NCBI RefSeq assembly: GCF_014218255.1
Contig: NZ_AP021872.1
Location: 310,001 to 374,000, forward strand
Reading direction: 5' to 3'
DNA length: 64,000 nt
Source: Mycoavidus sp. B2-EB
Lineage (GTDB): Bacteria; Pseudomonadota; Gammaproteobacteria; Burkholderiales; Burkholderiaceae
Shown: piece after piece, positions 1 to 10,614 of the stretch
Numbering within the stretch: position 1 is the stretch's first letter
Layout: each line of letters opens with the position of its first letter
Position numbers and translations under genes: made by a program
Notes under the pieces: model-generated
The model's database searches: none
Seen by the model: the letters and a program-made list of their open reading frames with translations, nothing else
Told to the model about the DNA's origin: nothing

Positions 1-13
1 TAGACAAAGAAAC

Positions 14-1300
14 ATGGATAAATTACTCATTCGAGGTGGCCAGCGTTTGGTCGGCGAAGTGACTGTTGCGGGCGCTAAAAATGCGGCTTTGCCGATTTTG
101 TGTGCCAGTTTATTGAGCGCCGGGCAGCTCGATTTAGGGAATGTCCCGAATCTACAGGATGTGCGCACCATGCTTACTCTGCTTATGCAAATGGGGGTAC
201 GCACGCAGGTTTCTGGTCATGCAATCAGTCTGGATGGTCGTTGGGTCGATAAGCCGCTAGCCCCTTATGAGCTAGTCAAAACAATGCGTGCTTCAATTTT
301 AGTCTTGGGGCCGCTGCTCGCGCGTTTTGGGGAAGCGCGGGTCTCGCTGCCAGGCGGCTGCACCATTGGCGCGCGACCCGTTGATCAGCATGTTAAAGGC
401 TTACAGGCGATGGGCGCGCAGATCGACCTGGAGCATGGCTATATTAATGCGCGCATCAAGCAGGGTAAACGGCTCAAGGGCAGTCGTATCCTGTTTGACA
501 TGATCACTGTGACAGGCACAGAAAACCTGCTCATGGCAGCGACTCTGGCCGAAGGTGAAACGGTATTGGAGAACGCCGCGCGTGAGCCAGAAGTGGCTGA
601 TTTGGCGCATCTCCTGGTTGCGATGGGCGCAAAAATTGATGGCATTGGCACTGATCAGCTTACGATTCAAGGGGTAGAGCGGCTCCATGATGCGCGCCAC
701 CAGGTCATTCCCGATCGGATTGAAGCGGGCACTTTTCTTTGCGCTGTCGCTGCAGTAGGCGGCGAGGTTACGCTGCGGCAGATTGAGCCCAATTTATTGG
801 ATGCGGTTTTAAAGAAGCTCGGCGCAGCAGGTGTTCAGATTGAGTCTGGGTCTAATTGGATTCGCGCTTCCATGCACCAGCGTCCGACGGCAGTGAGTTT
901 CCGTACTTCAGAATATCCGGCTTTCCCAACCGATATGCAAGCGCAATTTATGGCACTCAATTGCATCGCGGCTGGCTCGGCTCAGATTGTCGAAACGATT
1001 TTTGAAAATCGTTTTATGCATGTGCAAGAGCTTAACCGGTTAGGAGCAAATGTCATGGTGGATGGCAATACTGCATTTGTTACTGGGGTTACGCATTTAT
1101 CGGGTGCGGCGGTCATGGCGACCGATCTGCGCGCTTCCGCAAGCCTTGCTATTGCAGGGCTTGCGGCCGAGGGAGAAACGCTGATTGAGCGGATTTATCA
1201 TCTTGACCGGGGCTATGACCAGATGGAAAAGAAATTGTCTGCGCTGGGTGCGCGGGTCAGCCGGATTACAGACACTGCGGCGGTAGCGCCGACCGCGTAA
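14..1300 (+). CDS. murA: UDP-N-acetylglucosamine 1-carboxyvinyltransferase (MurA)
   Basis: Cytoplasmic enzyme that transfers enolpyruvate from PEP to UDP-GlcNAc, the first committed step of peptidoglycan synthesis. The 428 residues match the family length of about 420. The N-terminus has the GAKNAALP motif with Lys22, and the PEP-binding Cys is Cys116 in GGCTIGARP, so fosfomycin sensitivity would be expected. The C-terminal half keeps the DLRASASL stretch. The stop codon overlaps the hisG start by one base (TAATG), so murA is transcriptionally and probably translationally coupled to the his genes, the usual order in Burkholderiales. An in-frame TAG lies at bases 1-3, just before the gene. Confidence 0.97.
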   Translation: MDKLLIRGGQRLVGEVTVAGAKNAALPILCASLLSAGQLDLGNVPNLQDVRTMLTLLMQMGVRTQVSGHAISLDGRWVDKPLAPYELVKTMRASILVLGPLLARFGEARVSLPGGCTIGARPVDQHVKGLQAMGAQIDLEHGYINARIKQGKRLKGSRILFDMITVTGTENLLMAATLAEGETVLENAAREPEVADLAHLLVAMGAKIDGIGTDQLTIQGVERLHDARHQVIPDRIEAGTFLCAVAAVGGEVTLRQIEPNLLDAVLKKLGAAGVQIESGSNWIRASMHQRPTAVSFRTSEYPAFPTDMQAQFMALNCIAAGSAQIVETIFENRFMHVQELNRLGANVMVDGNTAFVTGVTHLSGAAVMATDLRASASLAIAGLAAEGETLIERIYHLDRGYDQMEKKLSALGARVSRITDTAAVAPTA

Positions 1301-1980
1301 TGAAGACTCAAACCGTAGTGCCGCCCTCACAGTTGATCTCCGCGCCGCTCACGCTAGCTTTATCTAAAGGGCGTATCTTTGATGAAACGAGGCCTTTTTT
1401 GGCGGAAGTTGGGATTACCGTTGACGGCGACCCAGAAACCTCACGGCGCTTGATTTTGCCGACTACGCAACCGAATTTGCGCGTGATTGTGGTGCGTGCA
1501 ACGGATGTGCCGACCTATGTGCAATATGGTGCGGCTGATTTTGGGGTGGCAGGTGCGGATGTACTGCTTGAGCACGGTGGCGAAGGCTTGTATCAGCCGA
1601 TCGATCTTAAAATTGCAAATTGCCGTATATCCGTGGCTGCACCGGCAGATTTTGATTATGCAAACGCAGTGCGCCAAGGCGCGCGCTTGCGCGTAGCCAC
1701 CAAATACCTGCAGACGGCGCGTGAACATTTTGCCGCCAAAGGCGTGCACGTTGATTTAATCAAATTATATGGTTCGATGGAGCTTGCGCCTTTGGTGGGC
1801 CTAGCGGATGCGATTGTAGATTTGGTCAGCTCAGGCAGTACCTTACGCGCCAATCGGTTAGTTGAAGTGGAGCAGATTAAGTCAATTTCATCCCGCTTGA
1901 TTGTCAATCAGGCGGCGCTCAAATTAAAACGCGCAGCGTTGCAACCGTTATTAGATGCGTTTGAACGTGTAGCAAATTAA
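1300..1980 (+). CDS. hisG: ATP phosphoribosyltransferase, short form (HisG)
   Basis: Catalyses the first step of histidine synthesis, joining ATP and PRPP. At 226 residues it is the short form, which lacks the C-terminal regulatory domain and in known cases works as a hetero-octamer with the HisZ subunit. No hisZ is visible in this window, so it should be elsewhere. The PRPP-loop region [14 protein letters not shown] (about residues 171-184) is intact. The first residues (about 1-15) are a non-conserved extension before [11 protein letters not shown]. It overlaps murA by one base and begins the run hisG-D-C-B-H-A-F-I-E. Confidence 0.95.
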   Translation: MKTQTVVPPSQLISAPLTLALSKGRIFDETRPFLAEVGITVDGDPETSRRLILPTTQPNLRVIVVRATDVPTYVQYGAADFGVAGADVLLEHGGEGLYQPIDLKIANCRISVAAPADFDYANAVRQGARLRVATKYLQTAREHFAAKGVHVDLIKLYGSMELAPLVGLADAIVDLVSSGSTLRANRLVEVEQIKSISSRLIVNQAALKLKRAALQPLLDAFERVAN

Positions 1981-2003
1981 CTTTTTTAGATAAGTGAGGG
2001 AAA

Positions 2004-3317
2004 ATGTCTTTAAAGTTGCGTCGGCTAGATACCTGCGCGAGTGATTTTAAAGTCGCGCTGCGTGCATTGCTGGCTTTTCAGGCAGACGAAGATGAGGCGA
2101 TTGAACGAGCGGTTGCTGATATTTTAGCGGATGTTAAAAGCCGTGGAGATGTGGCCGTGTTGGAGTACACCAAGCGCTTCGATCGGCTTGAGGCGGCTCA
2201 TCTCAGTGCGCTTGAAGTTGACGCAACGCAGCTTGAACATTTTCTGTCCGGACTTGAATCTGAACCGCGCGCAGCGCTTGAAGCGGCTGCGCAGCGCATT
2301 CGTGCTTATCATGAAAAACAAAAAATTGAATCAGGCAGCCACAGTTGGCAGTACGTCGAAGCGGACGGTACGGTATTAGGCCAGCAAGTATTGCCGCTTG
2401 AGCGGGTGGGCATTTATGTGCCGGGCGGCAAAGCGGCATATCCTTCGTCAGTGTTGATGAATGCGCTGGCCGCCCAAGTGGCAGGAGTGCGTGAAATTAT
2501 GATGGTCGTGCCTACCCCGGATGGGGTCCAAAACCCTCTGGTGATGGCGGCCGCGCATTTAAGCGGGGTCTCGCGCATATGGACCATAGGCGGGGCGCAA
2601 GCGATTGCAGCGTTAGCTTATGGGACGGAAACGGTGCCTGCCGTAGATAAAATTGTCGGGCCGGGCAATGCGTACGTAGCTGCAGCTAAACGCCGCGTGT
2701 TTGGCACAGTAGGGATTGATATGATTGCTGGGCCATCAGAAATTCTGATCCTTTGCGATGGTACGACAGACCCTAATTGGGTTGCGCTTGATCTGTTTTC
2801 TCAAGCTGAGCATGATGAGCTGGCGCAAGCTATTTTGTTGTGCCCACAGGCAGAATTTATTGAGCAGGTGGCGCAGGCGATGAAGCGTTTGTTAGCCGGG
2901 CTGCCGCGCCAAGCCGTGATTAAACAATCGCTTGAAAAACGAGGTGCTTTGATCAAAGTGCGTGATATGGCTGAGGCATGCGCGCTGGCTAACGAGATCG
3001 CACCTGAGCATTTGGAAATCTCTGCGCTCGAGCCGCGCTGTTGGCTGCCGCAGATTCGTCATGCGGGGGCCATTTTTCTGGGGCCTTATAGCAGTGAAAG
3101 CCTAGGGGATTACTGCGCTGGGCCTAATCATGTGCTACCTACGGCGCGCACTGCGCGCTTTTCCTCGCCGTTAGGCGTATATGACTTTATTAAGCGCTCG
3201 AGCCTGATTGAAGTGAGTGAACAAGGTGCTCAAACGCTTGGCAAGATTGCTGCCGAACTGGCCGAAGGCGAAGGGTTGCAAGCTCATGCGCAAAGTGCGC
3301 GTTGGCGGATAAGGTGA
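2004..3317 (+). CDS. hisD: Histidinol dehydrogenase (HisD)
   Basis: Zinc-dependent, NAD-linked enzyme that oxidises L-histidinol to L-histidine in two steps, the last of the pathway. The 437 residues match the family. Visible motifs are the [15 protein letters not shown] segment, [11 protein letters not shown], the SQAEHDE zinc and substrate region, and APEHLEI with the catalytic Glu-His pair, followed by [14 protein letters not shown] ribosome-binding site lies 5 to 9 bases before the ATG. It follows hisG by 23 bases. Confidence 0.96.
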   Translation: MSLKLRRLDTCASDFKVALRALLAFQADEDEAIERAVADILADVKSRGDVAVLEYTKRFDRLEAAHLSALEVDATQLEHFLSGLESEPRAALEAAAQRIRAYHEKQKIESGSHSWQYVEADGTVLGQQVLPLERVGIYVPGGKAAYPSSVLMNALAAQVAGVREIMMVVPTPDGVQNPLVMAAAHLSGVSRIWTIGGAQAIAALAYGTETVPAVDKIVGPGNAYVAAAKRRVFGTVGIDMIAGPSEILILCDGTTDPNWVALDLFSQAEHDELAQAILLCPQAEFIEQVAQAMKRLLAGLPRQAVIKQSLEKRGALIKVRDMAEACALANEIAPEHLEISALEPRCWLPQIRHAGAIFLGPYSSESLGDYCAGPNHVLPTARTARFSSPLGVYDFIKRSSLIEVSEQGAQTLGKIAAELAEGEGLQAHAQSARWRIR

Positions 3318-3392
3318 TTATTTTAGATTCCGTTTATCCTATGCTGGCACTGAAAAAAACTGCTTTGGGGGGCGTGTTACGCCCTATACATT

Positions 3393-4469
3393 ATGCTTAA
3401 CCCCGAGAGTTTGATTCGTCCTGAAATACTCGAGATGGCGCGTTACGCCGTGACGGATGCGGTCGGCTTCATTAAGCTCGATGCGATGGAAAATCCGTTT
3501 CCGCTACCTGAGTCGCTCGCTCATGAGCTGGGGCAACGATTGAGTCAAATCGCCTTAAATCGCTACCCAGCACCGCATCCAAGCGCCTTAATTGAGAAAT
3601 TGAAACGCATGATGGACGTGCCGTTAGGCTGTGATGTGCTGCTCGGCAATGGTTCTGATGAAATTATCAGCATGCTTGCCGTTGCCTGCGCCCGGCCTGG
3701 GGCGAAAGTGCTGACACCGGTGCCTAGTTTTGTCATGTATGAGCAAACGGCGCGTCTGGCTCAACTTGAATTTGTTGGGGTGCCGCTGAAGGATGATTTT
3801 ACGCTGGATACAAAAGCGATGCTTTTAGCGCTAGAACAACATCAGCCAGCGTTGGTCTATTTGGCGTATCCCAATAACCCAACGGGCACTTTATTTGACA
3901 CGGACGCGCTTGAGAAAATCATCGGCGCAGCGCGTGCGAGCTTGGTGGTGATCGATGAAGCGTATCAGCCATTCGCTGAGCGCTCTTGGATGAGGCGCGT
4001 TGCGGAATTTGAGAATGTGTTGGTGATGCGCACATTTTCTAAGTTGGGACTGGCCGGGATTCGCCTAGGATACTTAGTGGGCGCACCGGCTTGGCTGGCG
4101 CAAATTGACAAAGTCCGCCCACCTTACAATACGAATGTATTGACGCAAGCGGCGGCTGAATTCTTGCTAGATCATTTGACATTATTCGATCAGCAAGCCG
4201 CGCTGTTGCGCGCTGAGCGCGCGCGGCTTGCCACATTATTAGCGCAGCTGCCTGGGTTGACGGTATACCCCAGCGCCGGTAATTTTCTATTAGTGCGTAC
4301 GCCAGATGCGCAACGCGTTTTCGATCGCTTATTGGCACAGCGCATATTAGTCAAAAACCTGAGTAAAATGCATCCGCTGCTCTCGCACTGCTTACGTTTA
4401 ACCGTTGGCGCACCGCCTGAGAATGAGCAACTTTTAGGCGCGCTGAAGACGGCGCTGGCTGAAATTTAA
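3393..4469 (+). CDS. hisC: Histidinol-phosphate aminotransferase (HisC)
   Basis: PLP-dependent class I/II aminotransferase that converts imidazole acetol phosphate and glutamate to histidinol phosphate. The 358 residues have the fold-type I landmarks: LGNGSDEII, the YPNNPTGT cofactor loop, [10 protein letters not shown], and the Schiff-base lysine Lys217 in [10 protein letters not shown], followed by RLGYLVG. A 75-base gap precedes it, the longest in the first part of the his run, but no clear promoter or terminator is visible there. Confidence 0.94.
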   Translation: MLNPESLIRPEILEMARYAVTDAVGFIKLDAMENPFPLPESLAHELGQRLSQIALNRYPAPHPSALIEKLKRMMDVPLGCDVLLGNGSDEIISMLAVACARPGAKVLTPVPSFVMYEQTARLAQLEFVGVPLKDDFTLDTKAMLLALEQHQPALVYLAYPNNPTGTLFDTDALEKIIGAARASLVVIDEAYQPFAERSWMRRVAEFENVLVMRTFSKLGLAGIRLGYLVGAPAWLAQIDKVRPPYNTNVLTQAAAEFLLDHLTLFDQQAALLRAERARLATLLAQLPGLTVYPSAGNFLLVRTPDAQRVFDRLLAQRILVKNLSKMHPLLSHCLRLTVGAPPENEQLLGALKTALAEI

Positions 4470-4534
4470 GCATGCAGAAATTGAGATTAATTCACCTCTG
4501 AATTTGATTCTATACTGAAAACCAAGAAAGCAAA

Positions 4535-5143
4535 ATGCGTCACGCAGAAATCACTCGTCATACTAGCGAAACACATATTTTTGTGAAGCTTAATTTGGAT
4601 GGCACGGGTCAGCAGAAACTCAATACTGGCGTGCCGTTTCTTGATCATATGCTAGATCAAATTGCCCGTCACGGCTTGCTTGATTTGGAAGTTGAAGCGC
4701 AGGGCGATGTGCATATCGATGATCATCACACGGTTGAAGACATTGGCATTGCACTGGGCCAAGCCGTGGCACGCGCAATCGGCGATAAAGTCGGGATTCG
4801 TCGCTATGGACATGCCTATGTGCCGCTCGACGAGGCTTTATCACGCGTCGTAATAGACTTTTCTGGACGTCCCGGGCTTGAGTTTCATGTGCCATTTACG
4901 CGTGCGCGCGTAGGAAATTTTGATGTTGATTTAACCATTGAATTTTTTCGTGGCTTCGTTAATCATGCCGCCGCGACGCTCCATATTGATAATTTACGAG
5001 GTATCAACGCGCATCATCAGATCGAAACCGTATTTAAAGCGTTTGGCCGCGCACTTAGAATGGCGGCTGAACTTGATCCGCGTGCGGCTGGGCAAATTCC
5101 ATCTACCAAAGGTTGCCTGACTGAAACGGCAGCCAGAATTTGA
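4535..5143 (+). CDS. hisB: Imidazoleglycerol-phosphate dehydratase (HisB)
   Basis: Manganese enzyme that dehydrates imidazoleglycerol phosphate to imidazole acetol phosphate. It is the single-domain form of 202 residues and lacks the histidinol-phosphatase domain fused to it in enterobacteria, so the phosphatase step must be done by another protein. Metal-binding histidines are clear in [13 protein letters not shown] and in [14 protein letters not shown], with the second repeat at [10 protein letters not shown] and GINAHHQIE. It is followed after 31 bases by hisH. Confidence 0.95.
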   Translation: MRHAEITRHTSETHIFVKLNLDGTGQQKLNTGVPFLDHMLDQIARHGLLDLEVEAQGDVHIDDHHTVEDIGIALGQAVARAIGDKVGIRRYGHAYVPLDEALSRVVIDFSGRPGLEFHVPFTRARVGNFDVDLTIEFFRGFVNHAAATLHIDNLRGINAHHQIETVFKAFGRALRMAAELDPRAAGQIPSTKGCLTETAARI

Positions 5144-5174
5144 GTTACTTTTTACAAGCTGTGTGCATTTTGTC

Positions 5175-5816
5175 ATGAAAACTTCCGTTGCCATTATTGA
5201 TTATGGTATGGGCAATTTGCGCTCAGTGGCGCAAGCGTTAAGGCAGGCTGCGCCGGAGGCCCAAGTCGAGATTGTGACTCGACCTGAAGGGGTGCGCGCA
5301 GCGCAGCGGATTGTGTTGCCGGGCCAAGGTGCTATGCCTGATTGCATGCACGCCCTGCATACGGCGGGCTTGACGGAGGCGGTGTTAGAAGCGGCTTGCT
5401 CTAAACCCCTGCTGGGTATTTGCGTCGGTGAGCAGATGTTGTTCGATTGGAGTGCGGAAGGTCATGCGCGTGGTCTTGGATTATTTCCCGGTCAGGTCAT
5501 TCGCTTTGCGCTTGACGGCGCTTTACAGGATGATGGCTCGCGCTTTAAAGTACCTCATATGGGCTGGAATCGGGTGCGCCAGACGGCGCCGCATCCGCTG
5601 TGGAAAGGCATTGCAGATGATAGTTTTTTTTATTTTGTGCATAGCTATTATGTTGCGCCCGCTGATCCAATCTGTACCATTGGCGAAACGGTTTATGGCG
5701 CGCCTTTTACCTCTGCGGTTGCACGTGATAATATTTTCGCTACCCAATTTCATCCGGAAAAAAGTGCCGCTGCAGGGCTACAGCTATACTACAATTTTCT
5801 CCACTGGACCCCATAA
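5175..5816 (+). CDS. hisH: Imidazole glycerol phosphate synthase, glutaminase subunit (HisH)
   Basis: Class I glutamine amidotransferase that feeds ammonia to HisF. Cys83 in LGICVGEQM is the nucleophile, with His193 and Glu195 in QFHPEKS completing the triad. I place the start at the ATG at 5175 ([14 protein letters not shown]) because the conserved strand begins there. An in-frame GTG at 5163 would add four unconserved residues. The length of 213 residues fits the family. Its partner hisF lies two genes downstream, with hisA between them as is common. Confidence 0.95.
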   Translation: MKTSVAIIDYGMGNLRSVAQALRQAAPEAQVEIVTRPEGVRAAQRIVLPGQGAMPDCMHALHTAGLTEAVLEAACSKPLLGICVGEQMLFDWSAEGHARGLGLFPGQVIRFALDGALQDDGSRFKVPHMGWNRVRQTAPHPLWKGIADDSFFYFVHSYYVAPADPICTIGETVYGAPFTSAVARDNIFATQFHPEKSAAAGLQLYYNFLHWTP

Positions 5817-5837
5817 CCTTATCTGCTTAAGATTGCT

Positions 5838-6578
5838 ATGTTATTGATCCCCGCCATCGACCTGCAAGACGGACAATGTGTGCGCCTAAAACAAGGCGAT
5901 ATGAAACAAACGACGGTGTTTTCTACCGAACCGGCAAAGATGGCCCGCCACTGGGTCAATCAAGGTGCGCGCCGTTTGCATTTGGTTGACTTAAATGGTG
6001 CTTTTGCGGGCAAGCCAAAGAATGAGGCGGCGATTCGGGCCATTATCCGTGAAGTAGGTGAAGAGATCCCGCTTCAGCTTGGGGGCGGGATTCGTGACCT
6101 TGGGACCATCGAGCGTTATCTGGATGATGGGTTATCGTATGTCATTATTGGCACTGCGGCAGTCAAAAATCCGGGTTTTTTACGTGAGGCATGTAGTGCA
6201 TTTAACGGTCATATCATTGCTGGCCTTGATGCAAAAGCAGGCAAAGTGGCAACCGATGGGTGGAGTAAACTCAGCGGTCACGAAGCCATCGATCTGGCGC
6301 GCAAGTTTGAAGACTATGGCTGCGAGGCTTTGATTTACACAGATATTGGCCGGGACGGCATGTTGCAGGGGATCAATCTCGAGGCTACGGTGCAAATTGC
6401 GCAGAAGGTTAAGATCCCCGTGATCGCCAGTGGCGGGTTAGCGAACTTAGCGGAGATTGAAGCTCTGTGCACAGTTGAAGAGCAAGGGATTGAAGGCGTC
6501 ATTTGCGGGCGCGCAATCTATACCGGTGAGCTCGATTTCGCTGCGGCGCAAAGTCGGGCGGATAAACTAACAGGCTGA
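5838..6578 (+). CDS. hisA: ProFAR isomerase (HisA)
   Basis: A (beta-alpha)8-barrel that isomerises N'-ProFAR to PRFAR in histidine synthesis. The catalytic Asp8 is in [10 protein letters not shown], the phosphate-binding loops are LGGGIRD and IASGGLAN, and the mid-barrel aspartate is in [10 protein letters not shown]. The 246 residues match the family and show the internal half-barrel symmetry shared with HisF. It is followed 10 bases later by hisF. Confidence 0.96.
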   Translation: MLLIPAIDLQDGQCVRLKQGDMKQTTVFSTEPAKMARHWVNQGARRLHLVDLNGAFAGKPKNEAAIRAIIREVGEEIPLQLGGGIRDLGTIERYLDDGLSYVIIGTAAVKNPGFLREACSAFNGHIIAGLDAKAGKVATDGWSKLSGHEAIDLARKFEDYGCEALIYTDIGRDGMLQGINLEATVQIAQKVKIPVIASGGLANLAEIEALCTVEEQGIEGVICGRAIYTGELDFAAAQSRADKLTG

Positions 6579-6588
6579 TGCTTCTACT

Positions 6589-7362
6589 ATGGCCTTGCCT
6601 AAGCGCATTATTCCGTGTCTTGATGTAAACGCAGGCCGCGTAGTTAAAGGAGTGAATTTTACGACCTTGCGCGACGCTGGCGATCCGATTGAAATTGCCC
6701 GTCGCTATGACGTTGCGGGCGCAGATGAGTTGACTTTTTTAGACATTACGGCGAGCTCCGATGAGCGCGATCTAATTTTGCCTGTCATTGAAGCGGTGGC
6801 CGAGCAGATTTTCATTCCGTTAACGGTAGGGGGGGGCGTGCGTACGGTGGCCGATATACGTCGCTTATTAAATGCTGGAGCGGATAAAGTCAGCATTAAC
6901 TCAGCGGCAATTGCGAACCCTCAACTGGTGGCGCAAGCGAGTACAAAATACGGCGCGCAGTGTATTGTTGTTGCGATCGATGCAAAACGCGCATCAGATG
7001 AGAGCGCGCCGCCTCGGTGGGAAGTTTTTACGCATGGCGGGCGCCGTGCAACTGGACTCGATGCATTAGCGTGGGCATGTAAAATGGCCGAACTGGGTGC
7101 GGGTGAACTTTTATTAACCAGCATGGATCGTGATGGTACCCAAGCAGGGTTTGACCTTGAACTCACGCGGGCTATTTCCGATGCGGTGTCAGTGCCGGTG
7201 ATTGCTTCAGGTGGCGTAGGGAGTTTGCAACATCTCGTGGATGGCATCGCGCAGGGACATGCTGACGCGGTGCTTGCCGCCAGTATTTTTCATTATGGTC
7301 AAGCCACCGTTGGCGCGGCCAAGCGCTTTATGGCTGACCAAGGTATTTCGGTAAGAATCTAA
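6589..7362 (+). CDS. hisF: Imidazole glycerol phosphate synthase, cyclase subunit (HisF)
   Basis: A (beta-alpha)8-barrel that combines PRFAR with ammonia from HisH to give imidazoleglycerol phosphate and AICAR. Asp11 in [15 protein letters not shown] and the second aspartate in VVAIDAKR are the catalytic pair, and the phosphate loops are VGGGVRTV and IASGGVGS. The 257 residues are typical. The gene sits between hisA and hisI on the same strand. Confidence 0.96.
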   Translation: MALPKRIIPCLDVNAGRVVKGVNFTTLRDAGDPIEIARRYDVAGADELTFLDITASSDERDLILPVIEAVAEQIFIPLTVGGGVRTVADIRRLLNAGADKVSINSAAIANPQLVAQASTKYGAQCIVVAIDAKRASDESAPPRWEVFTHGGRRATGLDALAWACKMAELGAGELLLTSMDRDGTQAGFDLELTRAISDAVSVPVIASGGVGSLQHLVDGIAQGHADAVLAASIFHYGQATVGAAKRFMADQGISVRI

Positions 7363-7436
7363 GCATTAGATAAATGATCAGCGCCAACTTGAAGTTGCGC
7401 GCTTGGCTGACTGCGTATAACCCCTTAAGGCGATGA

Positions 7437-7838
7437 ATGGAAGCGGCTTGGCTTGAAGCAGTGAAATGGGATGCGCGGGGTTTAGCGCCGGTCATTGTGC
7501 AGGAAATTGGCAGTAATGACATCCTGATGTTTGCCTGGATGAACCGTACGGCGTTGCTACAAACTGCTGAAACAGGCCGTGCTGTTTATTGGTCGCGCTC
7601 GCGCGGACAACTCTGGCTGAAAGGAGAGGAGTCGGGCCATATACAATATGTACGTGAATTGCGGCTTGACTGCGATCAAGATGCGTTGTTGCTTAAGGTT
7701 GAACAAGTCGCGCGTATCGCCTGTCATACAGGTCGCCACTCGTGCTTCTTTCAAAAATTAGAGACGACGCGAAATGACTATAATTGGTCGATTGTTGAGC
7801 CTGTGTTGAACGCTTCGGAGAAAAGTTCAAATGCCTGA
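7437..7838 (+). CDS. hisI: Phosphoribosyl-AMP cyclohydrolase (HisI)
   Basis: Metal-dependent enzyme that opens the purine ring of PR-AMP. The 133-residue protein is the monofunctional form. The [11 protein letters not shown] loop (magnesium) and the zinc cysteines in [13 protein letters not shown] are present. A TAAGG ribosome-binding site sits six bases before the ATG. The 3' end overlaps hisE by eight bases, which suggests translational coupling of the cyclohydrolase with the preceding pathway enzyme, the pyrophosphohydrolase. Confidence 0.95.
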   Translation: MEAAWLEAVKWDARGLAPVIVQEIGSNDILMFAWMNRTALLQTAETGRAVYWSRSRGQLWLKGEESGHIQYVRELRLDCDQDALLLKVEQVARIACHTGRHSCFFQKLETTRNDYNWSIVEPVLNASEKSSNA

Positions 7839-8208
7839 AAACGACACTATCCTATCCAATGATATTTTGCTGCGCTTAGCCGCCCTGATCAATACGCGCA
7901 AAACCAGCTCCGCAGAACACTCCTATATCGCCCGTCTTTTTCAGCAAGGTGATGATGCGATTCTAAAAAAAATTGGCGAAGAGGCCACGGAAGTTGTCAT
8001 GGCGGCAAAAGATCTGCGGCACGGCGCGGCGCCTGAAAAATTGATCGGTGAGGTGGCGGATTTATGGTTCCATGGTTTGGTCATGCTTGCCCATTTTGGC
8101 CTGAGCCCCGCGGCAGTGCTCGCTGAATTAGAGCGCCGTGAAGGCATTTCCGGACTCGACGAAAAAGCGTTGCGTAAAGCGCTGGCGCGGGCGGGTGATA
8201 ACGCATAA
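7831..8208 (+). CDS. hisE: Phosphoribosyl-ATP pyrophosphatase (HisE)
   Basis: All-alpha MazG-like hydrolase that converts PR-ATP to PR-AMP, the second step of the pathway. The 125 residues include [16 protein letters not shown], the Glu-rich metal-binding helix of the family, and [14 protein letters not shown], which carries the partner acidic residues. It overlaps hisI by eight bases and ends the histidine cluster. Confidence 0.95.
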   Translation: MPENDTILSNDILLRLAALINTRKTSSAEHSYIARLFQQGDDAILKKIGEEATEVVMAAKDLRHGAAPEKLIGEVADLWFHGLVMLAHFGLSPAAVLAELERREGISGLDEKALRKALARAGDNA

Positions 8209-8286
8209 ATTTCTATACTGAGTGGCGGTTAATCCTTAATGATTAGCCTTCGCATCGGAAATCTACACACTTTGGAAAACTGAACC

Positions 8287-8661
8287 ATGAGTCAAGATCA
8301 ATTTGGAAATGAGTTAACGTTTGCAGGAAGTGGCGTACTTTCGCATGAGCAAGAACGCCGTTTACGGACGCTGACGCATGTCCTGTACGGGCTTTATGCG
8401 CTTTCCTTGTTAATCGGCGTGACGGGCGTGATTGCGGTGATTATTAATTACATTAAGCGTAGCGAGACAAATGGCACCTTCTATGCCAGTCATTTTAGTT
8501 GGCAAATCCGCACTTTTTGGTGGTCTTTGGGTTTGTTGATATTGAGTCTATTATTCAATGGCATATTCATTGGCAAATTAATATTGTGGGGCAGTATGCT
8601 ATGGGTGGTGTACAGGGTGATTAAAGGCTGGCTCCGTTTAAATGACCGTAAGTCTGTCTAA
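8287..8661 (+). CDS. Small inner-membrane protein, DUF4870-like
   Basis: A 124-residue protein with three hydrophobic segments at roughly residues 33-55, 75-93 and 94-110. The N-terminal 30 residues are soluble. It resembles the DUF4870 family of small membrane proteins found between hisE and the HIT gene in Burkholderiales, judged from position and hydrophobicity rather than a search. No catalytic motif is visible and its role is not known. Confidence 0.7.
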   Translation: MSQDQFGNELTFAGSGVLSHEQERRLRTLTHVLYGLYALSLLIGVTGVIAVIINYIKRSETNGTFYASHFSWQIRTFWWSLGLLILSLLFNGIFIGKLILWGSMLWVVYRVIKGWLRLNDRKSV

Positions 8662-8720
8662 AATTCCATCAGATAGAATTTATATCGGATTCACACACGC
8701 ATGATTTATTTTAGGACGCC

Positions 8721-9083
8721 ATGAATCACAACGATTGTCTTTTTTGCAAGATTGCCGCTGGTGAAATACCCAGTAAGAAGGTATATGAAGATGATGAGTT
8801 TTATGCTTTCCATGATATCCGGCCGGCTGCGCCAGTGCATGTGCTGGTGATTCCGCGTCAACATATTGAAACGCTTTCTGATTGCGGTCCGCAAGAGGCG
8901 CCGCTGCTGGGTAGAATGATGACATTATTGCCGCGGCTCGCAGCGCAGCTCGGAGTTGGCTATACTGGAGAGAGTACAGGTTTTCGTACGGTGATTAATA
9001 CCGGTCCAGGCGGGGGACAAGAGGTATATCATTTACATGCACACATTCTTGGTGGACCTGGGCCGTGGTCGCATATGGGGTAA
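8721..9083 (+). CDS. hinT: Histidine triad (HIT) nucleotide-binding protein, HinT type
   Basis: A small purine nucleoside phosphoramidase-type hydrolase. The 120 residues contain the histidine triad H104-L-H106-A-H108-I just before the C-terminus and the N-terminal DCLFCKIAAGEIPS signature. The Cys pair at residues 6 and 9 is the N-terminal part of the usual zinc site. It sits between the his genes and tatABC, as in many betaproteobacteria. The physiological substrate is not evident from sequence. Confidence 0.9.
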   Translation: MNHNDCLFCKIAAGEIPSKKVYEDDEFYAFHDIRPAAPVHVLVIPRQHIETLSDCGPQEAPLLGRMMTLLPRLAAQLGVGYTGESTGFRTVINTGPGGGQEVYHLHAHILGGPGPWSHMG

Positions 9084-9128
9084 ATCCTCAGATTGCGCGC
9101 AGCATACCGACGTAAGAGGAAAATGATT

Positions 9129-9374
9129 ATGTTTACAGGTTTAGGCAGCCCTTTGCATTGGCTTATCGTTCTTTTGATTATTGTGCTGGTTTTTGGCACT
9201 AAAAAGCTGCGTAATATCGGCCATGATCTGGGGAGCGCGATTAAGGGTTTCAAAGAGGGAATGCGTAACGGCGAGCAAGCTCCGGCTAAGAGTCAACAAC
9301 AAACCTTACCCGGCCTTGATGCCACTCCGTCTGATGCAAAAAATAAGCCTCTAGAACGCGATTTATATCGCTAG
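9129..9374 (+). CDS. tatA: Sec-independent translocase subunit TatA
   Basis: Pore-forming subunit of the twin-arginine translocase. It has one N-terminal membrane helix ([14 protein letters not shown]), the conserved [10 protein letters not shown] hinge, an amphipathic helix ([11 protein letters not shown]) and a polar tail. I favour the ATG at 9129 because AAGAGG lies nine bases before it, while an ATG at 9123 has only three. The protein is then 81 residues. tatB and tatC follow immediately. A clear Tat substrate in the window is the Rieske protein at 12769. Confidence 0.9.
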   Translation: MFTGLGSPLHWLIVLLIIVLVFGTKKLRNIGHDLGSAIKGFKEGMRNGEQAPAKSQQQTLPGLDATPSDAKNKPLERDLYR

Positions 9375-9397
9375 AGTAAATCGGCTCTTTATTTTAT

Positions 9398-9829
9398 ATG
9401 TTCGATCTTGGTCTGGCAAAGTTAGCCCTGATTGGTGTGGTTGCGCTGATTGTGCTTGGGCCGCAACGTCTGCCGCGGGCAGCGCGCACAGTGGGGACAC
9501 TGCTTGGGCGCGCTCAGCGCTATATAAGCGATGTCAAAGCTGAAGTGAGCCGAGAGCTTGAAGTCGAAGAGCTGCAGAAAATGCAGGCTGATTTGGCGCA
9601 CCTGGTGCGTCAGGAAGAGCAGGCTATCTATGACGCAGTGACGCCATCCTCCCCGCAAAACTTTAGGCGGCCAGCAACCTCGCCCAAGCGGAGTAACTGG
9701 CGCATTAAACAAGCCGTTTTGCCGAGTTGGTATAAGCGTGCGGCCCGTAAGCGAGCATACCTGCAATCGACTGCGGCGCGTATGGTGCGTTACAAACCCA
9801 AACCCGCAAATTTACCTCGTTCTTTCTAA
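9398..9829 (+). CDS. tatB: Sec-independent translocase subunit TatB
   Basis: Partner of TatC in recognition of twin-arginine signal peptides. The 143 residues begin with the single helix of the family (LALIGVVALIVLGPQRLP) with the TatB-type LGPxRLP hinge, then a long charged amphipathic helix and a basic tail. It lies 23 bases after tatA and 26 before tatC. Confidence 0.9.
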   Translation: MFDLGLAKLALIGVVALIVLGPQRLPRAARTVGTLLGRAQRYISDVKAEVSRELEVEELQKMQADLAHLVRQEEQAIYDAVTPSSPQNFRRPATSPKRSNWRIKQAVLPSWYKRAARKRAYLQSTAARMVRYKPKPANLPRSF

Positions 9830-9855
9830 CGATTCCCCTATTTGTTGACATTTGC

Positions 9856-10605
9856 GTGAACGATCCTCAACCGACGCCAGCAGGCGAAGATACCTTTATT
9901 TCTCATCTGGTCGAATTGCGCAGTCGGGTGATGCGGGCAGGGGCTGCCGTACTCATTGTATTTATTGGACTGATTTACTGGGCCCCGGATATTTTCCGGC
10001 TCCTGGTGCGTCCGTTACTGGCTAACTTGCCTAAAGATGGCAAAATGATTGTGCTGGATGTGACGGGCTCATTTTTTGTGCCGATTAAAGTGACGCTGCT
10101 GGTTGCATTGGTCATCGCTTTGCCGTTTGTGCTTTACCAATTATGGGCGTTTATCGCGCCAGGGCTATATCAGCATGAGAAAAAACTGGTCATACCGCTG
10201 GTAGGGAGTAGTTACGCCTTATTTTTAAGCGGGATGGCGTTAGCGTATTTCTTTGTATTTCCTGCCATTTTCCGGCTTATGGCACATTATAACGAGCCGC
10301 TTGGGGTGCAAATGGCAACCGATATTGACCATTACCTAAGCTTTGCGCTTAACCTGTTTTTAGCGTTTGGTATCGCGTTTGAAGTACCCATCGTGGTGGT
10401 GCTACTCGTGCGCATGGGGGTGCTGACCTTAAATAAACTTAAGCAAATTAGGCCTTATATTATGGTTGGCGCTTTTATTATTGCGGCTATTGTGACCCCG
10501 CCAGATGTGCTGTCGCAATTTTTATTGGCGGTGCCACTCATTGTCCTGTATGAAATGGGCTTACTTGCAGCGCGCGTTTTGGTTGCAAAAAAGCCCACTG
10601 CTTAG
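9856..10605 (+). CDS. tatC: Sec-independent translocase subunit TatC
   Basis: Polytopic receptor of the Tat pathway that binds twin-arginine signal peptides. The 249 residues contain the N-terminal FISHLVELRSR signature and six hydrophobic segments. The conserved Glu is in FGIAFEVPIVV and the C-terminal helices follow VTPPDVLSQ. The start codon is GTG, with the conserved ELRSR at the expected distance. It converges on the protease gene at 10615 with nine bases between the two stops and no visible terminator. Confidence 0.93.
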   Translation: MNDPQPTPAGEDTFISHLVELRSRVMRAGAAVLIVFIGLIYWAPDIFRLLVRPLLANLPKDGKMIVLDVTGSFFVPIKVTLLVALVIALPFVLYQLWAFIAPGLYQHEKKLVIPLVGSSYALFLSGMALAYFFVFPAIFRLMAHYNEPLGVQMATDIDHYLSFALNLFLAFGIAFEVPIVVVLLVRMGVLTLNKLKQIRPYIMVGAFIIAAIVTPPDVLSQFLLAVPLIVLYEMGLLAARVLVAKKPTA

Positions 10606-10614
10606 CGCCTCTTG

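Noticed and set aside
5163-5174. GTG start giving four extra residues to HisH
   Set aside because: The conserved N-terminus begins at the ATG at 5175 and the extra residues match nothing in the family.
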